NCBI GenBank assembly: GCA_964629885.1
Contig: CAZVRJ010000006.1
Span: forward strand, 1 to 64,000
DNA from: CAYWCV01 sp964629885
GTDB taxonomy: Bacteria; Bacteroidota; Rhodothermia; Balneolales; CAYWCV01
Reading direction: 5' to 3'
DNA: 64,000 nt
The notes beneath the pieces were generated by a model that saw only the letters and a list, made by a program, of their open reading frames with translations, was not told where the DNA came from and made no database searches. The position numbers and the translations under genes are program-made. Positions 20,830 to 29,634 of this stretch are shown here, in pieces (positions within the stretch are counted from its first letter, which is position 1; each line of letters begins with the position of its first letter).

Positions 20830-21973
20830 TTAATCAGCCACTTGTTGTACGGCACCACCATCGGCATCGCTCATCAGGTAGGCCTTAATGAAATCGTCGA
20901 GGTCGCCATCGAGCGTACCAGATGTGTCGGATGTTTCGTAGCTGGTGCGATGATCCTTAACCATGTTGTATGGATGCAATACGTACGAGCGAATTTGTGA
21001 ACCCCACTCATTGGCTTTCTTTGTGCCCTCAAGTTTGTTCTTTGCCTCCTCGCGGATCTCCTTCTCCAAGTTGTATACGCGCGATTTTAGCATCACCATA
21101 GCCTTTTCCCGGTTTTGAAGTTGTGATCGCTCCTGTTGACATTCAGCCACTACTCTTTCCTGCTTCCCGTTAGAAAGCTTACCGGTCCAAATCAAACGCA
21201 CACCCGTTTCAACTTTGTTGACGTTCTGGCCACCCTTGCCGCCAGCATGAAATCGTTGAAGCTCAACATCGTCGGGATTCAGGTCGATGTTGATTTCATC
21301 GTCGATCACAGGATAGATGAAAACTGAGCAGAACGATGTGTGACGACGTGCATTGCTGTCGAATGGTGATATCCGAACCAGGCGGTGTACACCGTTCTCA
21401 GCTTTAAGGAATCCAAATGCGAAATTGCCCTTTACCTCGATGGTGGCACTCTTAATCCCGGCCACTTCACCTTGCTGATATTCTAATGTGGACACATCAA
21501 ATCCTTTTCTCTCAGCCCATCTCACGTACATTCGGTACAGCATGTTGGCCCAATCCTGGCTTTCGGTGCCACCGGCGCCCGGATTGATTGTAATGAGCGC
21601 ATCTCTGTGATCGTCGGGATCATCGAGCATGTTTTTGAACTCGAGCTCCTCCACATTGCTAGTAAGCTTTTTGAACTCAGACATTAAGTCTTCAACAACT
21701 GGTTCGCCTAGTTCATAGAACTCTTGGTATATCTTGATGCTCTGTCGCATCGAGTCTAACTCATCCCATCCGTTGATCCAGTCTTTCTCGCCGTTCAGCT
21801 TCTTCATGAGGCTCTGCGCCTTGTCGGGATCATCCCAAAAGCCTGGCTGCTGGCTTTGCATTTCCATCTCGGCAATCCGCCGCTTTCTCAGGTCGTAGTC
21901 AAAGATACCCCCTCAGCGCATCAACGCGCTGAAACAGAGTCTGAAGCTGGTCGTCTGTAAACTTAATTTCCAT
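20830..21973 (-). CDS. prfB: Peptide chain release factor 2, expressed by programmed +1 frameshift
   Basis: RF2 releases the peptide at UGA and UAA. The main frame contains the recognition tripeptide SPF (in VRISPFDSN) and the catalytic GGQ (AGGKGGQNVNKVETGV). The full gene begins at ATG 21973 and reads 24 codons to CTT, hits an in-frame TGA (21899-21901), shifts +1 and continues with Asp-Tyr-Asp-Leu-Arg to give 380 residues. The site AGGGGGTATCTTTGAC is the classical autoregulatory element, which measures RF2 level by competition at its own UGA. A gene call starting at 21867 would miss the first 35 residues. coaE follows by 4 bases. Confidence 0.97.
21898..21913 (-). promoter_or_regulatory. 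prfB +1 frameshift site
   Basis: AGGGGG (internal Shine-Dalgarno), TAT spacer, the slippery CTT and the stop TGA followed by C. This is the same sequence as the E. coli prfB site. Confidence 0.96.
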
Positions 21974-21992
21974 ATATCAGTTCAACTAACGT

Positions 21993-22175
21993 TTATTTTG
22001 ACTCTTTCGAGTCACTTGATAGTATAAATCCAACTACCATCCCCACCGCTGCGGCAATTGCCAGCGAAAAGTAGGGTCTCGTTCGAATGGTATACCTACA
22101 TTTTTGTGCGGTGTGCCTCATCGTTCGGATGCAGTCACGCGAGAGGCCAAGGTAATCTGATGATGATTTGCGCAT
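21993..22175 (-). CDS. Small DUF883/ElaB-like membrane-anchored protein
   Basis: This 60-residue protein has a polar N-terminal helix with several basic residues. It is followed by TRPYFSLAIAAAVGMVVGFILS, one transmembrane helix with small-residue packing, and a short charged tail. This matches the C-terminal anchor of the DUF883/ElaB/YqjD family (inner-membrane, ribosome-associated in E. coli). The usual N-terminal coiled coil is much shortened, so the family assignment is tentative. It sits 20 bases upstream of prfB on the same strand. Confidence 0.65.
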   Translation of the reverse strand: MRKSSSDYLGLSRDCIRTMRHTAQKCRYTIRTRPYFSLAIAAAVGMVVGFILSSDSKESK

Positions 22176-22236
22176 ATCTTCGTAATTTACGGACTTATTG
22201 TGATTTATCCATTGACTTGAGCATTTTACGCCAATA

Positions 22237-23040
22237 ATGACCGAAGCAGAACAGCGAGCCCGTGCACTTGAGCCAACAGTAAGGTCGGCGATGCAGAAAG
22301 TGGTCGAATTGCGTAAGGATCCTTCCTTTGTGATCTATACGAAGGGCGACGAAAGTCCTGTTACCTCTGCAGACTTTTGGGCTAACGAATTTATACTTGG
22401 TAAGATGACGGAGCTTTTCCCTGGCGAGCATTTGATCGGAGAAGAATCTAACGACAAATCGTACACGCCCGGAACTGGGATTCTTTGGTATGTCGATCCC
22501 ATCGATGGCACCAAGAATTTCATATCGGGACACAATCCGTTTCATATCCTGATTGGTCTGTGTCTCGATGGCGAGCCCGTGCTTGGTATCTGCGCCTACC
22601 CGACCACAGGTGACATTATTGTAGGTGGTTCAGGTTTTCCAGCGCAAGTGTGGAATGCAAATGGATCGGTTAAACCCTTGCCAAAAGCCGTCGATTGGTC
22701 ATCAGAAAAGGTACATCCACTTACGTTAAAAGGGTTCAGTGAGCATGCTCGCACTCAGGTGTACAGCAGTAATGGGTTGCGAAAGGCTGAGCCTGTGTAT
22801 CGACATCCGTCGATGATGGGACTTGCGTTCGGAATTTCGATGGGCTATATGGATCATAGAATGATCCATTGGTGGGATCTGTGTGGTCCTGCAGCCATCA
22901 TGAGATCATTGGGATATGAGGTTGGAAAGACGATTGATAACGTCTGTGCCATGAATGACGGGTCGTTGAATACGAACAGATTTCATTGCCTGCTACCCGG
23001 GACACCTGACGATGTAAGGCAGTTGCTGCATCGGGGCTAG
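22237..23040 (+). CDS. Inositol-monophosphatase family phosphatase
   Basis: This Mg-dependent sugar-phosphatase fold hydrolyses a small phosphomonoester. The metal site is IGEESN (about 67-72) and WYVDPIDGTKNFISG (about 86-100); the C-terminal motif is WWDLCGPAAIM (about 208-218), the WDxAAG equivalent. At 267 residues it is the usual length. Members act on inositol phosphate, histidinol phosphate or PAP, and the sequence alone does not decide among them. It is flanked by minus-strand genes and appears monocistronic. Confidence 0.85.
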   Translation: MTEAEQRARALEPTVRSAMQKVVELRKDPSFVIYTKGDESPVTSADFWANEFILGKMTELFPGEHLIGEESNDKSYTPGTGILWYVDPIDGTKNFISGHNPFHILIGLCLDGEPVLGICAYPTTGDIIVGGSGFPAQVWNANGSVKPLPKAVDWSSEKVHPLTLKGFSEHARTQVYSSNGLRKAEPVYRHPSMMGLAFGISMGYMDHRMIHWWDLCGPAAIMRSLGYEVGKTIDNVCAMNDGSLNTNRFHCLLPGTPDDVRQLLHRG

Positions 23041-23055
23041 AGGACCATTCTAAAA

Positions 23056-24861
23056 TTATTTTTCTGTTTCGGTCAACTGGTCGCGGTATTGCAGTTCATA
23101 CAGCTTCCTGTAGATGCCGTCCTCCTTCTTCATCAGCTCTCGGTGATTGCCCATTTCTCGAATGGCGCCCTTATGCATCACCAGAATCGTGTCTGCGTGT
23201 TGAATCGTGGATAAACGGTGTGCGACGATCATGGAAGTTCGTCCACCCATGAGCACTTTTGTGGCTTGAGTTACCAAATACTCCGTTTCGGAGTCGACAC
23301 TCGATGTGGCCTCGTCAAGTATCAAAACTTTCGGATTGTAGACAATTGCTCGCACGAAACACAGCAATTGTCGTTGTCCCAGCGACAGGGACGCTCCTCG
23401 CTCGCGAAGCTCAAAGTCTAACCCACCTGGGAGCTTGTTAATATAGGTGTCAGCCTGAACCAATTTGACCGCTTCTTCAACTTGTTCTCTCGTAATATCA
23501 GGATTTCCAAGAGTGATATTGTTCAATATCGAACCTGAAAATAAGGCATTGTCCTGAAGTACCAAGCTGAAATAATTCCGTAGATAGGACAAATCCATGT
23601 CACGGATGTCTATTCCATCTAACAGAATCCGACCTTTTTGAATATCGTAAAAGCGCGTAATGAGGTTGATGATAGTCGTCTTACCGGCACCGGTCGAGCC
23701 GACAATTGCAACAATTTTCCCGGGCTCAGCCTCAAAACTCACATCTTTGAGAACCCAGTCTTCTTTATCGTTGTAACGAAACCAAACGTTTTCAAAGCGG
23801 ATACCACCCTTCCGCTCAGCGGGTTGAATTGGGTTTTGGGCCGATTGGATAGGGTTTACCTCGTCGAGCACACTAAAAATCCGCTCTGAGGCGGCCATCG
23901 CACTTTGCAATGTGTTGAATTTATCTGATAGATCGCGGATTGGTATAAAGAATTGGCGTACATATTGGATGAATGCCAATAGAACGCCAAAAGTCACTCC
24001 TTCCAACAATATGGCGCCACCTCCATACCAAACGACAATAGCCATTGCTAGGCTTGACAACACTTCAACTACTGGCCAGAAAAGGGCAAAGTAAAACACT
24101 GTTCGAATGTGAGCCTCCCTGTGGGTGGCATTGATCGCCCGAAAGCGCCTTGACTCCTCCTTTTGCCGTCCGAATAATTGCACGATCGACATGCCGTTGA
24201 TGTGCTCTTGGATGAATGAATTCAATCGTGCAACCTGATCCCTCACATCCAAGAATGCCACCCTCACTTTTGCTTTGAAAAGGATGGTTGCATAGATGAG
24301 GATTGGCAGTGTCGAAAGAGAAACTAGTGTCAACTCAAACGACATCTGAAGCATAAAATAGATAATGAACCCTATGCGAAGCAGATCTCCGAGAATCGTA
24401 ACGACCCCTGACGAAACTAGCTCGTCGATGGCTTCAACATCGTTTGTGGTCCTTGTTATCAGCCTCCCCAGTGGAGAGCGATCGAAATACTGGACGTTTA
24501 GACTTTGAAGCTTATCGAATACTGCCATTCTTAATCGCAGCAAAGTACCCTGCCCCACCCACCGTGTCAAATACGTGGTGGCAATTAATATCACCGACTC
24601 ACCAACCAAGCTGAGCAAAATGAGCACAATGATCCAAAGAAGTCCATCCACATCGCCAATAGCTATGTGGTCGTCGATAGCTATCTGAGTAAGATATGGC
24701 CGGACTGTACCCAGCCATGCAACAAAAAGGGTAAGAACTAGTGCTAGGAGCACATAGTACTTTTGAGGTTCGAGAAACAGGTAAAGCCGTCGAATCAAAC
24801 GAGAATCGACGACCTTACCTTTAGACGATTTCTTATCCGCTTTAGAAGCGGTCGTAGTCAT
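23056..24861 (-). CDS. ABC exporter half, catalytic-glutamate subunit of a probable heterodimer
   Basis: This 601-residue type IV ABC exporter has six transmembrane helices in the first 330 residues and one nucleotide-binding domain. Walker A is GSTGAGKTT (about 387-395). The signature is LSLGQ (492-496), off the LSGGQ consensus. Walker B is VLILDE with catalytic Glu517, and the H-loop His is 548. The altered signature with an intact Glu is what one partner of heterodimeric exporters such as BmrCD or TM287/288 shows. The complementary subunit is encoded at 26743-28536. It overlaps the end of the RNase Z gene by 20 bases. The substrate (drug or lipid) is unknown. Confidence 0.9.
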   Translation of the reverse strand: MTTTASKADKKSSKGKVVDSRLIRRLYLFLEPQKYYVLLALVLTLFVAWLGTVRPYLTQIAIDDHIAIGDVDGLLWIIVLILLSLVGESVILIATTYLTRWVGQGTLLRLRMAVFDKLQSLNVQYFDRSPLGRLITRTTNDVEAIDELVSSGVVTILGDLLRIGFIIYFMLQMSFELTLVSLSTLPILIYATILFKAKVRVAFLDVRDQVARLNSFIQEHINGMSIVQLFGRQKEESRRFRAINATHREAHIRTVFYFALFWPVVEVLSSLAMAIVVWYGGGAILLEGVTFGVLLAFIQYVRQFFIPIRDLSDKFNTLQSAMAASERIFSVLDEVNPIQSAQNPIQPAERKGGIRFENVWFRYNDKEDWVLKDVSFEAEPGKIVAIVGSTGAGKTTIINLITRFYDIQKGRILLDGIDIRDMDLSYLRNYFSLVLQDNALFSGSILNNITLGNPDITREQVEEAVKLVQADTYINKLPGGLDFELRERGASLSLGQRQLLCFVRAIVYNPKVLILDEATSSVDSETEYLVTQATKVLMGGRTSMIVAHRLSTIQHADTILVMHKGAIREMGNHRELMKKEDGIYRKLYELQYRDQLTETEK

Positions 24862-26626
24862 CGAAATTGTTTCTCGGGGTTACAGGACGTGTGCGGTCGA
24901 GAGGCGGACGTGTAGTATCTGCATCTCTGCGCTTGTCGTCGTCCTCAGTTGGTTTGCGACGCTCGAATGAGCGGTCTTGATCGCGGTTAAATGGACGATC
25001 AGGTCTGTTGAAATCGCGGTTGTATGGACGATCGCCACCCTCACGATTTACTGGGCGCTCGCCTCCCTCACGGTTGAACGGGCGCTCACCCCCTTCACGG
25101 TTGTATGGACGGTCGCCACCCTCGCGGTTGTATGGTCGGTCACCACCCTCGCGGTTAAATCCGCCTTCGCGATTGAACGGGCGATCGCCACCACGGTCAA
25201 ATCCACCACCCTCGCGGTTGTACGGACGATCGCCGCCACGGTTGAATCCACCACCCTCGCGGTTGAATCCACCTTCGCGGTTGTAAGGACGGTCGCCGCC
25301 ACGGTTGAATCCACCACCACCNNNNNNNNNNNNNNNNNNNNNNNNNNNNNNNNNNNNNNNNNNNNNNNNNNNNNNNNNNNNNNNNNNNNNNNNNNNNNNN
25401 NNNNNNNNNNNNNNNNNNNNNCGGTTGTAAGGACGGTCGCCGCCACGGTTGAATCCACCACCACCACCTTCTCGGTTAAATCCGCCTTCGCGGTTGTAAG
25501 GACGCTGACCTCCGCCACTTCTTCCGCGATAGTAGTCGTTATAGCCCTCACCACGGTTATCGCGACGGAATCCATCGACTGGCGATGATTTCCGGCTGAC
25601 CATCCGCTTCTTGCGTGGACGGTCTTGCTGCATGTGGCCACCACGACCTTGATATCTAGGCTGCTGCTGCTGAGAATCGCCCATAGTCTTGAAAATGGAC
25701 TTTTCGTGGGCTGGGTCTGTCATAATTGGACGTAACTCGGTAGCAAGCCAAGTCTCTGGGAACAGACGGCGGGCTTCCTTCAGTAGTACATACTGATTGC
25801 TGTACCTTGCCGAGAAGTGTCCAATTACCAACCGGTTTGCGTTCGACTTTAATGCCACATCCGCAGCCATTTCGGCGGTTGAGTGGCCTGTTTCTAGTGC
25901 TTTGTCTTCCAATGCTTTACCAAATGTTGCTTCATGGTAGAGGATGGTGACATCTTTAGCAAGTAGCAATGAATTCTCACAGAAGTCGGTATCGGTCACA
26001 TATGCGAATGAATCGCCTTTGCGTGCTTCACCAACGATGGAGTCGGGCTCGACTACCGTGCCGTCAGCCAAAGTAACTTTTTCTCCCACTTTGAGCATCT
26101 TGAAGTGTTCGTCTTCCGTGATGCCTAGCTCTGTGGCCAACTCAGAATTGACCTTGCCCGGCTTATCACGTTCCTGGAATCTGAAACCAAAACATGGTTT
26201 ACTGTGCTTGAGCGGACGTGCCTCAATAAAGAAATCCTGCTCGTCTACAACCACCATGTGTTCGCTGTCGTCGGGAATTTGAGTATAGTTTATTGGGAAT
26301 GTAGTTTCAATTCCGGCAATTTTCATGTTGAATTCAACGAATTCCTTGATTCCAACAGGTGCTACAATGTACAGCGGCCGGTCTCTTCTTTGTATGTGCA
26401 GAGTCGCAATCAGACCCAGCAGTCCGAAATAGTGATCACCATGAAGGTGAGTAATGAATATGTAATCCACTTTTGAACGTTTCATACCTGCCTGGAGCAT
26501 CCTCATCTGGGCATTCTCTCCGCAGTCAAATAAAAAAATCCGTCCATCTCTCCACAGAGCCACCGAGGCAAGATGCCTATTGGCTGTGGGTGTTGCAGAC
26601 GATATACCTAGGGGCATGATAATCAT
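24842..26626 (-). CDS. rnz: RNase Z with a long Arg/Gly-rich repeat tail
   Basis: The first ~315 residues are a complete RNase Z (tRNA 3' endonuclease) of the metallo-beta-lactamase fold. HLHGDH gives His60, His62, Asp64 and His65; the other ligands are His141, Asp212 (VTDTD) and His270 (GHFSARY). ATG 26626 has AAGGAG 6 bases upstream. About 277 more residues follow: a basic Gln/Arg/Lys linker, then tandem units such as RPYNREGG, FNREGG and FNRGGD, ending in a mixed Asp/Arg/Pro tail. Usual RNase Z proteins end near residue 310. The tail is predicted disordered and RNA-binding by composition. A 100-base N gap lies inside the repeats, so the true length is unknown. Confidence 0.92.
   Translation of the reverse strand: MIIMPLGISSATPTANRHLASVALWRDGRIFLFDCGENAQMRMLQAGMKRSKVDYIFITHLHGDHYFGLLGLIATLHIQRRDRPLYIVAPVGIKEFVEFNMKIAGIETTFPINYTQIPDDSEHMVVVDEQDFFIEARPLKHSKPCFGFRFQERDKPGKVNSELATELGITEDEHFKMLKVGEKVTLADGTVVEPDSIVGEARKGDSFAYVTDTDFCENSLLLAKDVTILYHEATFGKALEDKALETGHSTAEMAADVALKSNANRLVIGHFSARYSNQYVLLKEARRLFPETWLATELRPIMTDPAHEKSIFKTMGDSQQQQPRYQGRGGHMQQDRPRKKRMVSRKSSPVDGFRRDNRGEGYNDYYRGRSGGGQRPYNREGGFNREGGGGGFNRGGDRPYNXXXXXXXXXXXXXXXXXXXXXXXXXXXXXXXXXXGGGGFNRGGDRPYNREGGFNREGGGFNRGGDRPYNREGGGFDRGGDRPFNREGGFNREGGDRPYNREGGDRPYNREGGERPFNREGGERPVNREGGDRPYNRDFNRPDRPFNRDQDRSFERRKPTEDDDKRRDADTTRPPLDRTRPVTPRNNFDDYDRF
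24990..25510 (-). repeat. Tandem repeats encoding Asn-Arg-Glu-Gly-Gly units
   Basis: Imperfect repeats of 15-45 bases encode RPYNREGG, FNREGG and FNRGGD modules in the RNase Z tail. On the plus strand they read as variants of CGGTTGTAAGGACGGTCGCC and CGGTTGAATCCACC. The repeat array contains the assembly gap. Confidence 0.9.
25322..25421. other. Assembly gap of exactly 100 N
   Basis: A run of exactly 100 N lies inside the repeats of the RNase Z tail. This is a conventional placeholder length, so the number of missing repeats is unknown and the frame across the gap is not proven. Confidence 0.97.
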
Positions 26627-26632
26627 GTCGTA

Positions 26633-26638
26633 CTCCTT
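26633..26638 (-). promoter_or_regulatory. Strong ribosome binding site of RNase Z
   Basis: AAGGAG lies 6 bases before ATG 26626 and fixes that start over the second in-frame ATG three codons later. Confidence 0.8.
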
Positions 26639-26742
26639 GATTGAGTTTATAGTTCAGACCCACCGGCGTTCAAACAGGTGAGCCTAAGGTGTTAGTTGGA
26701 ACTGTGATGTTTTGGTTGTTTTTTTGAGTCATGGGCACTGCT

Positions 26743-28536
26743 TTAAAGCGCCTCAAGTTCTTGTTCGATGAGCTGTTTGCGATACATGGATGCATACGAT
26801 CCGTTTAATTCGATCAGGCTGTCGTGCGTTCCGCTCTCCACGATTTTTCCTTGCTCAAGCATGTGAATGGTATCGCAGTGCTTGATGGTCGAAAGTCTGT
26901 GGGCTATCAAAATGGTGGTCGAATTTGGTAAGGTCTCCCTCATAACGCGTGTAAGCGCCTCCTCCGTCTTGCTGTCGACTGCGCTCAACGAGTCGTCTAA
27001 AATCAATAATCCTGGTTCTTTTATGAGTGCACGGGCAATGGAAGTACGCTGCTTCTGTCCACCCGATAAGGTTATGCCACGTTCACCCAGAACTGTTAAG
27101 AATTGTTTGTCAAAATCTCGAATACTGTCTAAAATCTGTGCTCGTCCGGCCGCCTGTTCGATTCGGGCATCGTCGATCGATTCTATTCCGAAAGCAATGT
27201 TTTCTGCAATCGTATCTGAAAATAGGAATGATTCCTGCGGGACAAATCCAATATTTTTGCGCAGTGATTCAAGGCTGTACTCCTTGACATCGATTCCATT
27301 AAGCGTGATTCTGCCGGCAGTCGGTTCGTACATTCTCGGAATGAGCTGCACTAATGTCGTTTTACCAGAGCCTGTACGTCCAACAAATGCAACTTTAGAC
27401 CCAGCTGGTATCGTGATGCTCACATCGCTAATAGCGTCGGCTGTAGCACCCGGATATCTGAACGAAACATTTTCGAATACGATATCACCAAATGATTCAC
27501 CGACAGACATTCCATTTTCAATGTCCTCTTCAATCGGTTCTGCCATCAAATCGGCCAGTCGTTTGTGGGAAGCAGCGCTTCTTTGCAGCAAATTGAGCGT
27601 GTAACCTAATGCTGCTACCGGCCAAGTGAGGTATGTTACATAAATGATGTACTCGGCGATGTTTCCAACCGTAAGAACACCCTCTACAACGAGGATGCCA
27701 CCCTTCCAGACGACAAGAAGTGTTGAAAACCCGATCAGCAAGTTCAAAAGTGGGAAAAAGAGCGATTCAACAATGCCCAACTTAAGTTTCGTAATGCGGT
27801 ATGTTTCGCTTTCGGTCCTGAAGCGGTCTGACTCATACTCCTCGCGCACATAGGCCTTAATCAGCCTGATACTTGAAAATGCTTCTTGCGCCCTACCCGC
27901 TAATCTCGAGTACTGCTCCTGTATCTCAGTACTTCTTTTGTTGATGTACGTGCTCACATGGTATGCGACAAATGACAATAGCGGCAACGGTAACAAAGCC
28001 CATAAAGTAAGCTCAACATTCACCAAGAACATGATGGCGATAATGATACCTGCCCTAGTTATGGTGTTAATGGTGTACATATACGCCGGACCAAAATAAT
28101 CGCGCACCCTGTTGATGTCCTCAGTGGCTTTGACGTATATATCGCCGCTGTTCGACTTGGCATAAAAGGATTGCGGCAATTTTTGTAAATGATCGAATAC
28201 TTCATTTCGCATATCGAATTCAATCCTGCGCGAAGCAACAATCAAATTTTGGCGAGTTGCAAACAGAAGGTACCCGTACATCAACGATGCTAAAAACAGA
28301 TATGCAGGATACTCTAGCAACGTTAATGTGTATTCCGAATTAAACAAAACTTGGCCAATACCCGACCATCCCACACCTTCAAGTTTCGTGATAGCCTCCA
28401 GTCGGTCGATTGACTGCCGAATCAAAATAGGAATCCACACTAAGAACACGTTTGATATGGTCAGATAGAACGTACCAATTACAACCTCCTTCTTATAGGC
28501 TGCAAAATAACGGTTCAGTGTTAAGAGTTCTTTCAC
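26743..28536 (-). CDS. ABC exporter half, degenerate-site subunit of a probable heterodimer
   Basis: This 597-residue ABC exporter has six transmembrane helices and a nucleotide-binding domain. Walker A is GRTGSGKTT and the signature is the consensus LSGGQ (490-494). Walker B is LLILDD, with Asp515 in place of the catalytic glutamate. This is the mirror image of the subunit at 23056-24861. Paired, they would form one competent ATP site (Glu of that subunit with LSGGQ of this one) and one degenerate site (Asp with LSLGQ), as in BmrCD. The gene follows the renalase-like gene by 22 bases and is separated from its partner by the RNase Z gene. Confidence 0.9.
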   Translation of the reverse strand: MKELLTLNRYFAAYKKEVVIGTFYLTISNVFLVWIPILIRQSIDRLEAITKLEGVGWSGIGQVLFNSEYTLTLLEYPAYLFLASLMYGYLLFATRQNLIVASRRIEFDMRNEVFDHLQKLPQSFYAKSNSGDIYVKATEDINRVRDYFGPAYMYTINTITRAGIIIAIMFLVNVELTLWALLPLPLLSFVAYHVSTYINKRSTEIQEQYSRLAGRAQEAFSSIRLIKAYVREEYESDRFRTESETYRITKLKLGIVESLFFPLLNLLIGFSTLLVVWKGGILVVEGVLTVGNIAEYIIYVTYLTWPVAALGYTLNLLQRSAASHKRLADLMAEPIEEDIENGMSVGESFGDIVFENVSFRYPGATADAISDVSITIPAGSKVAFVGRTGSGKTTLVQLIPRMYEPTAGRITLNGIDVKEYSLESLRKNIGFVPQESFLFSDTIAENIAFGIESIDDARIEQAAGRAQILDSIRDFDKQFLTVLGERGITLSGGQKQRTSIARALIKEPGLLILDDSLSAVDSKTEEALTRVMRETLPNSTTILIAHRLSTIKHCDTIHMLEQGKIVESGTHDSLIELNGSYASMYRKQLIEQELEAL

Positions 28537-28558
28537 GTACGGGAGTTATGTCGATTAA

Positions 28559-29593
28559 TCAGGCTTTGTACTTCTCTGCCCAATGATCGGCGAGGGCTAT
28601 TGCCGAATTATAAGCTGCCTCGGCATCGGTACCCATGAAGTAATCACCAACGATCGCTAAAGGTTGATCGTCTCCGCACTCGAAAAACGGTAAGTTGAGA
28701 GACTTTCGAGCTCGAGCGTAGCGCCAAAAGTGAACATCGTGCCAAACTGGATTTGCTGCATAAGAGCCAAGTTCGGCCATCAACACCTTGAGTACTTCAT
28801 GTAACGCCATCTCTCTGTTCTCACTCTGATACTTGATGGCAAATTCGGGAGTTGTATGAACCACAACGTTCAAATCGCCGCCAAAATCTCGCTTCGAGCT
28901 CTCGTTAATGATAAGTGAAACCACTGGGTTAACCATTTTTAGTGCTTCCCACTCAGGGATATCCTGCTTGCCGAAACTGAACATGAAACTAAGATCCGGA
29001 TCGTACGATATTTCGTCAATTTTTTTGATGATGTGCCTGATACTGAGTTCATCGGCAGCCGTCTGAATGATTCCGTACGCTTGAGTTGCGGGTACTGCAA
29101 TTACCACTGCGTCGGCCTCAAAAACATCTTGGCTATCTAAATTGACCATCCATGCCCTTTTGCGACCGCGATTCTTACCGATGTACGTAATACCGCCAAC
29201 TCGGGTTTCAGTACGAACATCAATAGGTCGTTGGAGAAGTTTTCCAATCGAATTCATCCCGTCAAGTGCGATGTAGAGATCATCGCCACCGGGGGTGGCA
29301 GCGACTTCGGTCACAGTGTCGGTATCTTCGTACATGAACTTGTTTGTCCACTTCTTAAGCACTCCGCTATCGGCGTATTTGTTCAGGAATGACTTAAAAC
29401 CTGCACCATTTGCACTCAAATAGGAAGTACCGTGGTCAAATTTGACGGATTTGTCACCCGATTTATAGCGAGTTGCCATGCGACCACCAAATCCACGGCT
29501 TTTCTCAAACACAGTTACTTCATGGCCGGCTTGAGCCAAACGATTTGCGGCTACTAGTCCCGAAAGCCCGGCTCCAATTATTGCGATTACCAT
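28559..29593 (-). CDS. Renalase-like FAD-dependent amine oxidoreductase
   Basis: This is a flavoprotein of the amine oxidase/renalase group. The dinucleotide-binding motif IIGAGLSGLVAANRLAQAG opens the chain and VFEKSRGFGGRMATR follows, the FAD signature of renalase-like proteins. ADAVVIAVPATQA and the C-terminal AIVGDYFMGTDAEAAYNSA complete the FAD domain. At 344 residues it matches bacterial renalase homologues, some of which re-oxidise misreduced NAD(P)H isomers. The role here is not shown. It lies between the AtuA-like gene and an ABC exporter gene. Confidence 0.85.
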   Translation of the reverse strand: MVIAIIGAGLSGLVAANRLAQAGHEVTVFEKSRGFGGRMATRYKSGDKSVKFDHGTSYLSANGAGFKSFLNKYADSGVLKKWTNKFMYEDTDTVTEVAATPGGDDLYIALDGMNSIGKLLQRPIDVRTETRVGGITYIGKNRGRKRAWMVNLDSQDVFEADAVVIAVPATQAYGIIQTAADELSIRHIIKKIDEISYDPDLSFMFSFGKQDIPEWEALKMVNPVVSLIINESSKRDFGGDLNVVVHTTPEFAIKYQSENREMALHEVLKVLMAELGSYAANPVWHDVHFWRYARARKSLNLPFFECGDDQPLAIVGDYFMGTDAEAAYNSAIALADHWAEKYKA

Positions 29594-29634
29594 ATCAGGT
29601 GTTCAATTACTTGGTTGTGATGTTCGTTAAAATC

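Noticed and set aside
24990..25510. CRISPR-like array
   Set aside because: The repeats are contiguous, of variable length and in frame with the RNase Z coding sequence; there are no unique spacers and no cas genes.
24977..25644. Long plus-strand and alternative minus-strand open frames across the RNase Z tail
   Set aside because: They are low-complexity shadows of the repeat DNA; the minus frame with the RNase Z domain and the strong ribosome binding site is the real one.
26670..26732. A 20-codon minus-strand ORF (MTQKNNQNITVPTNTLGSPV) between the exporter gene and the RNase Z gene
   Set aside because: It has no clear ribosome binding site or homology I recognise, and a 20-codon open frame in a 116-base gap is expected by chance.
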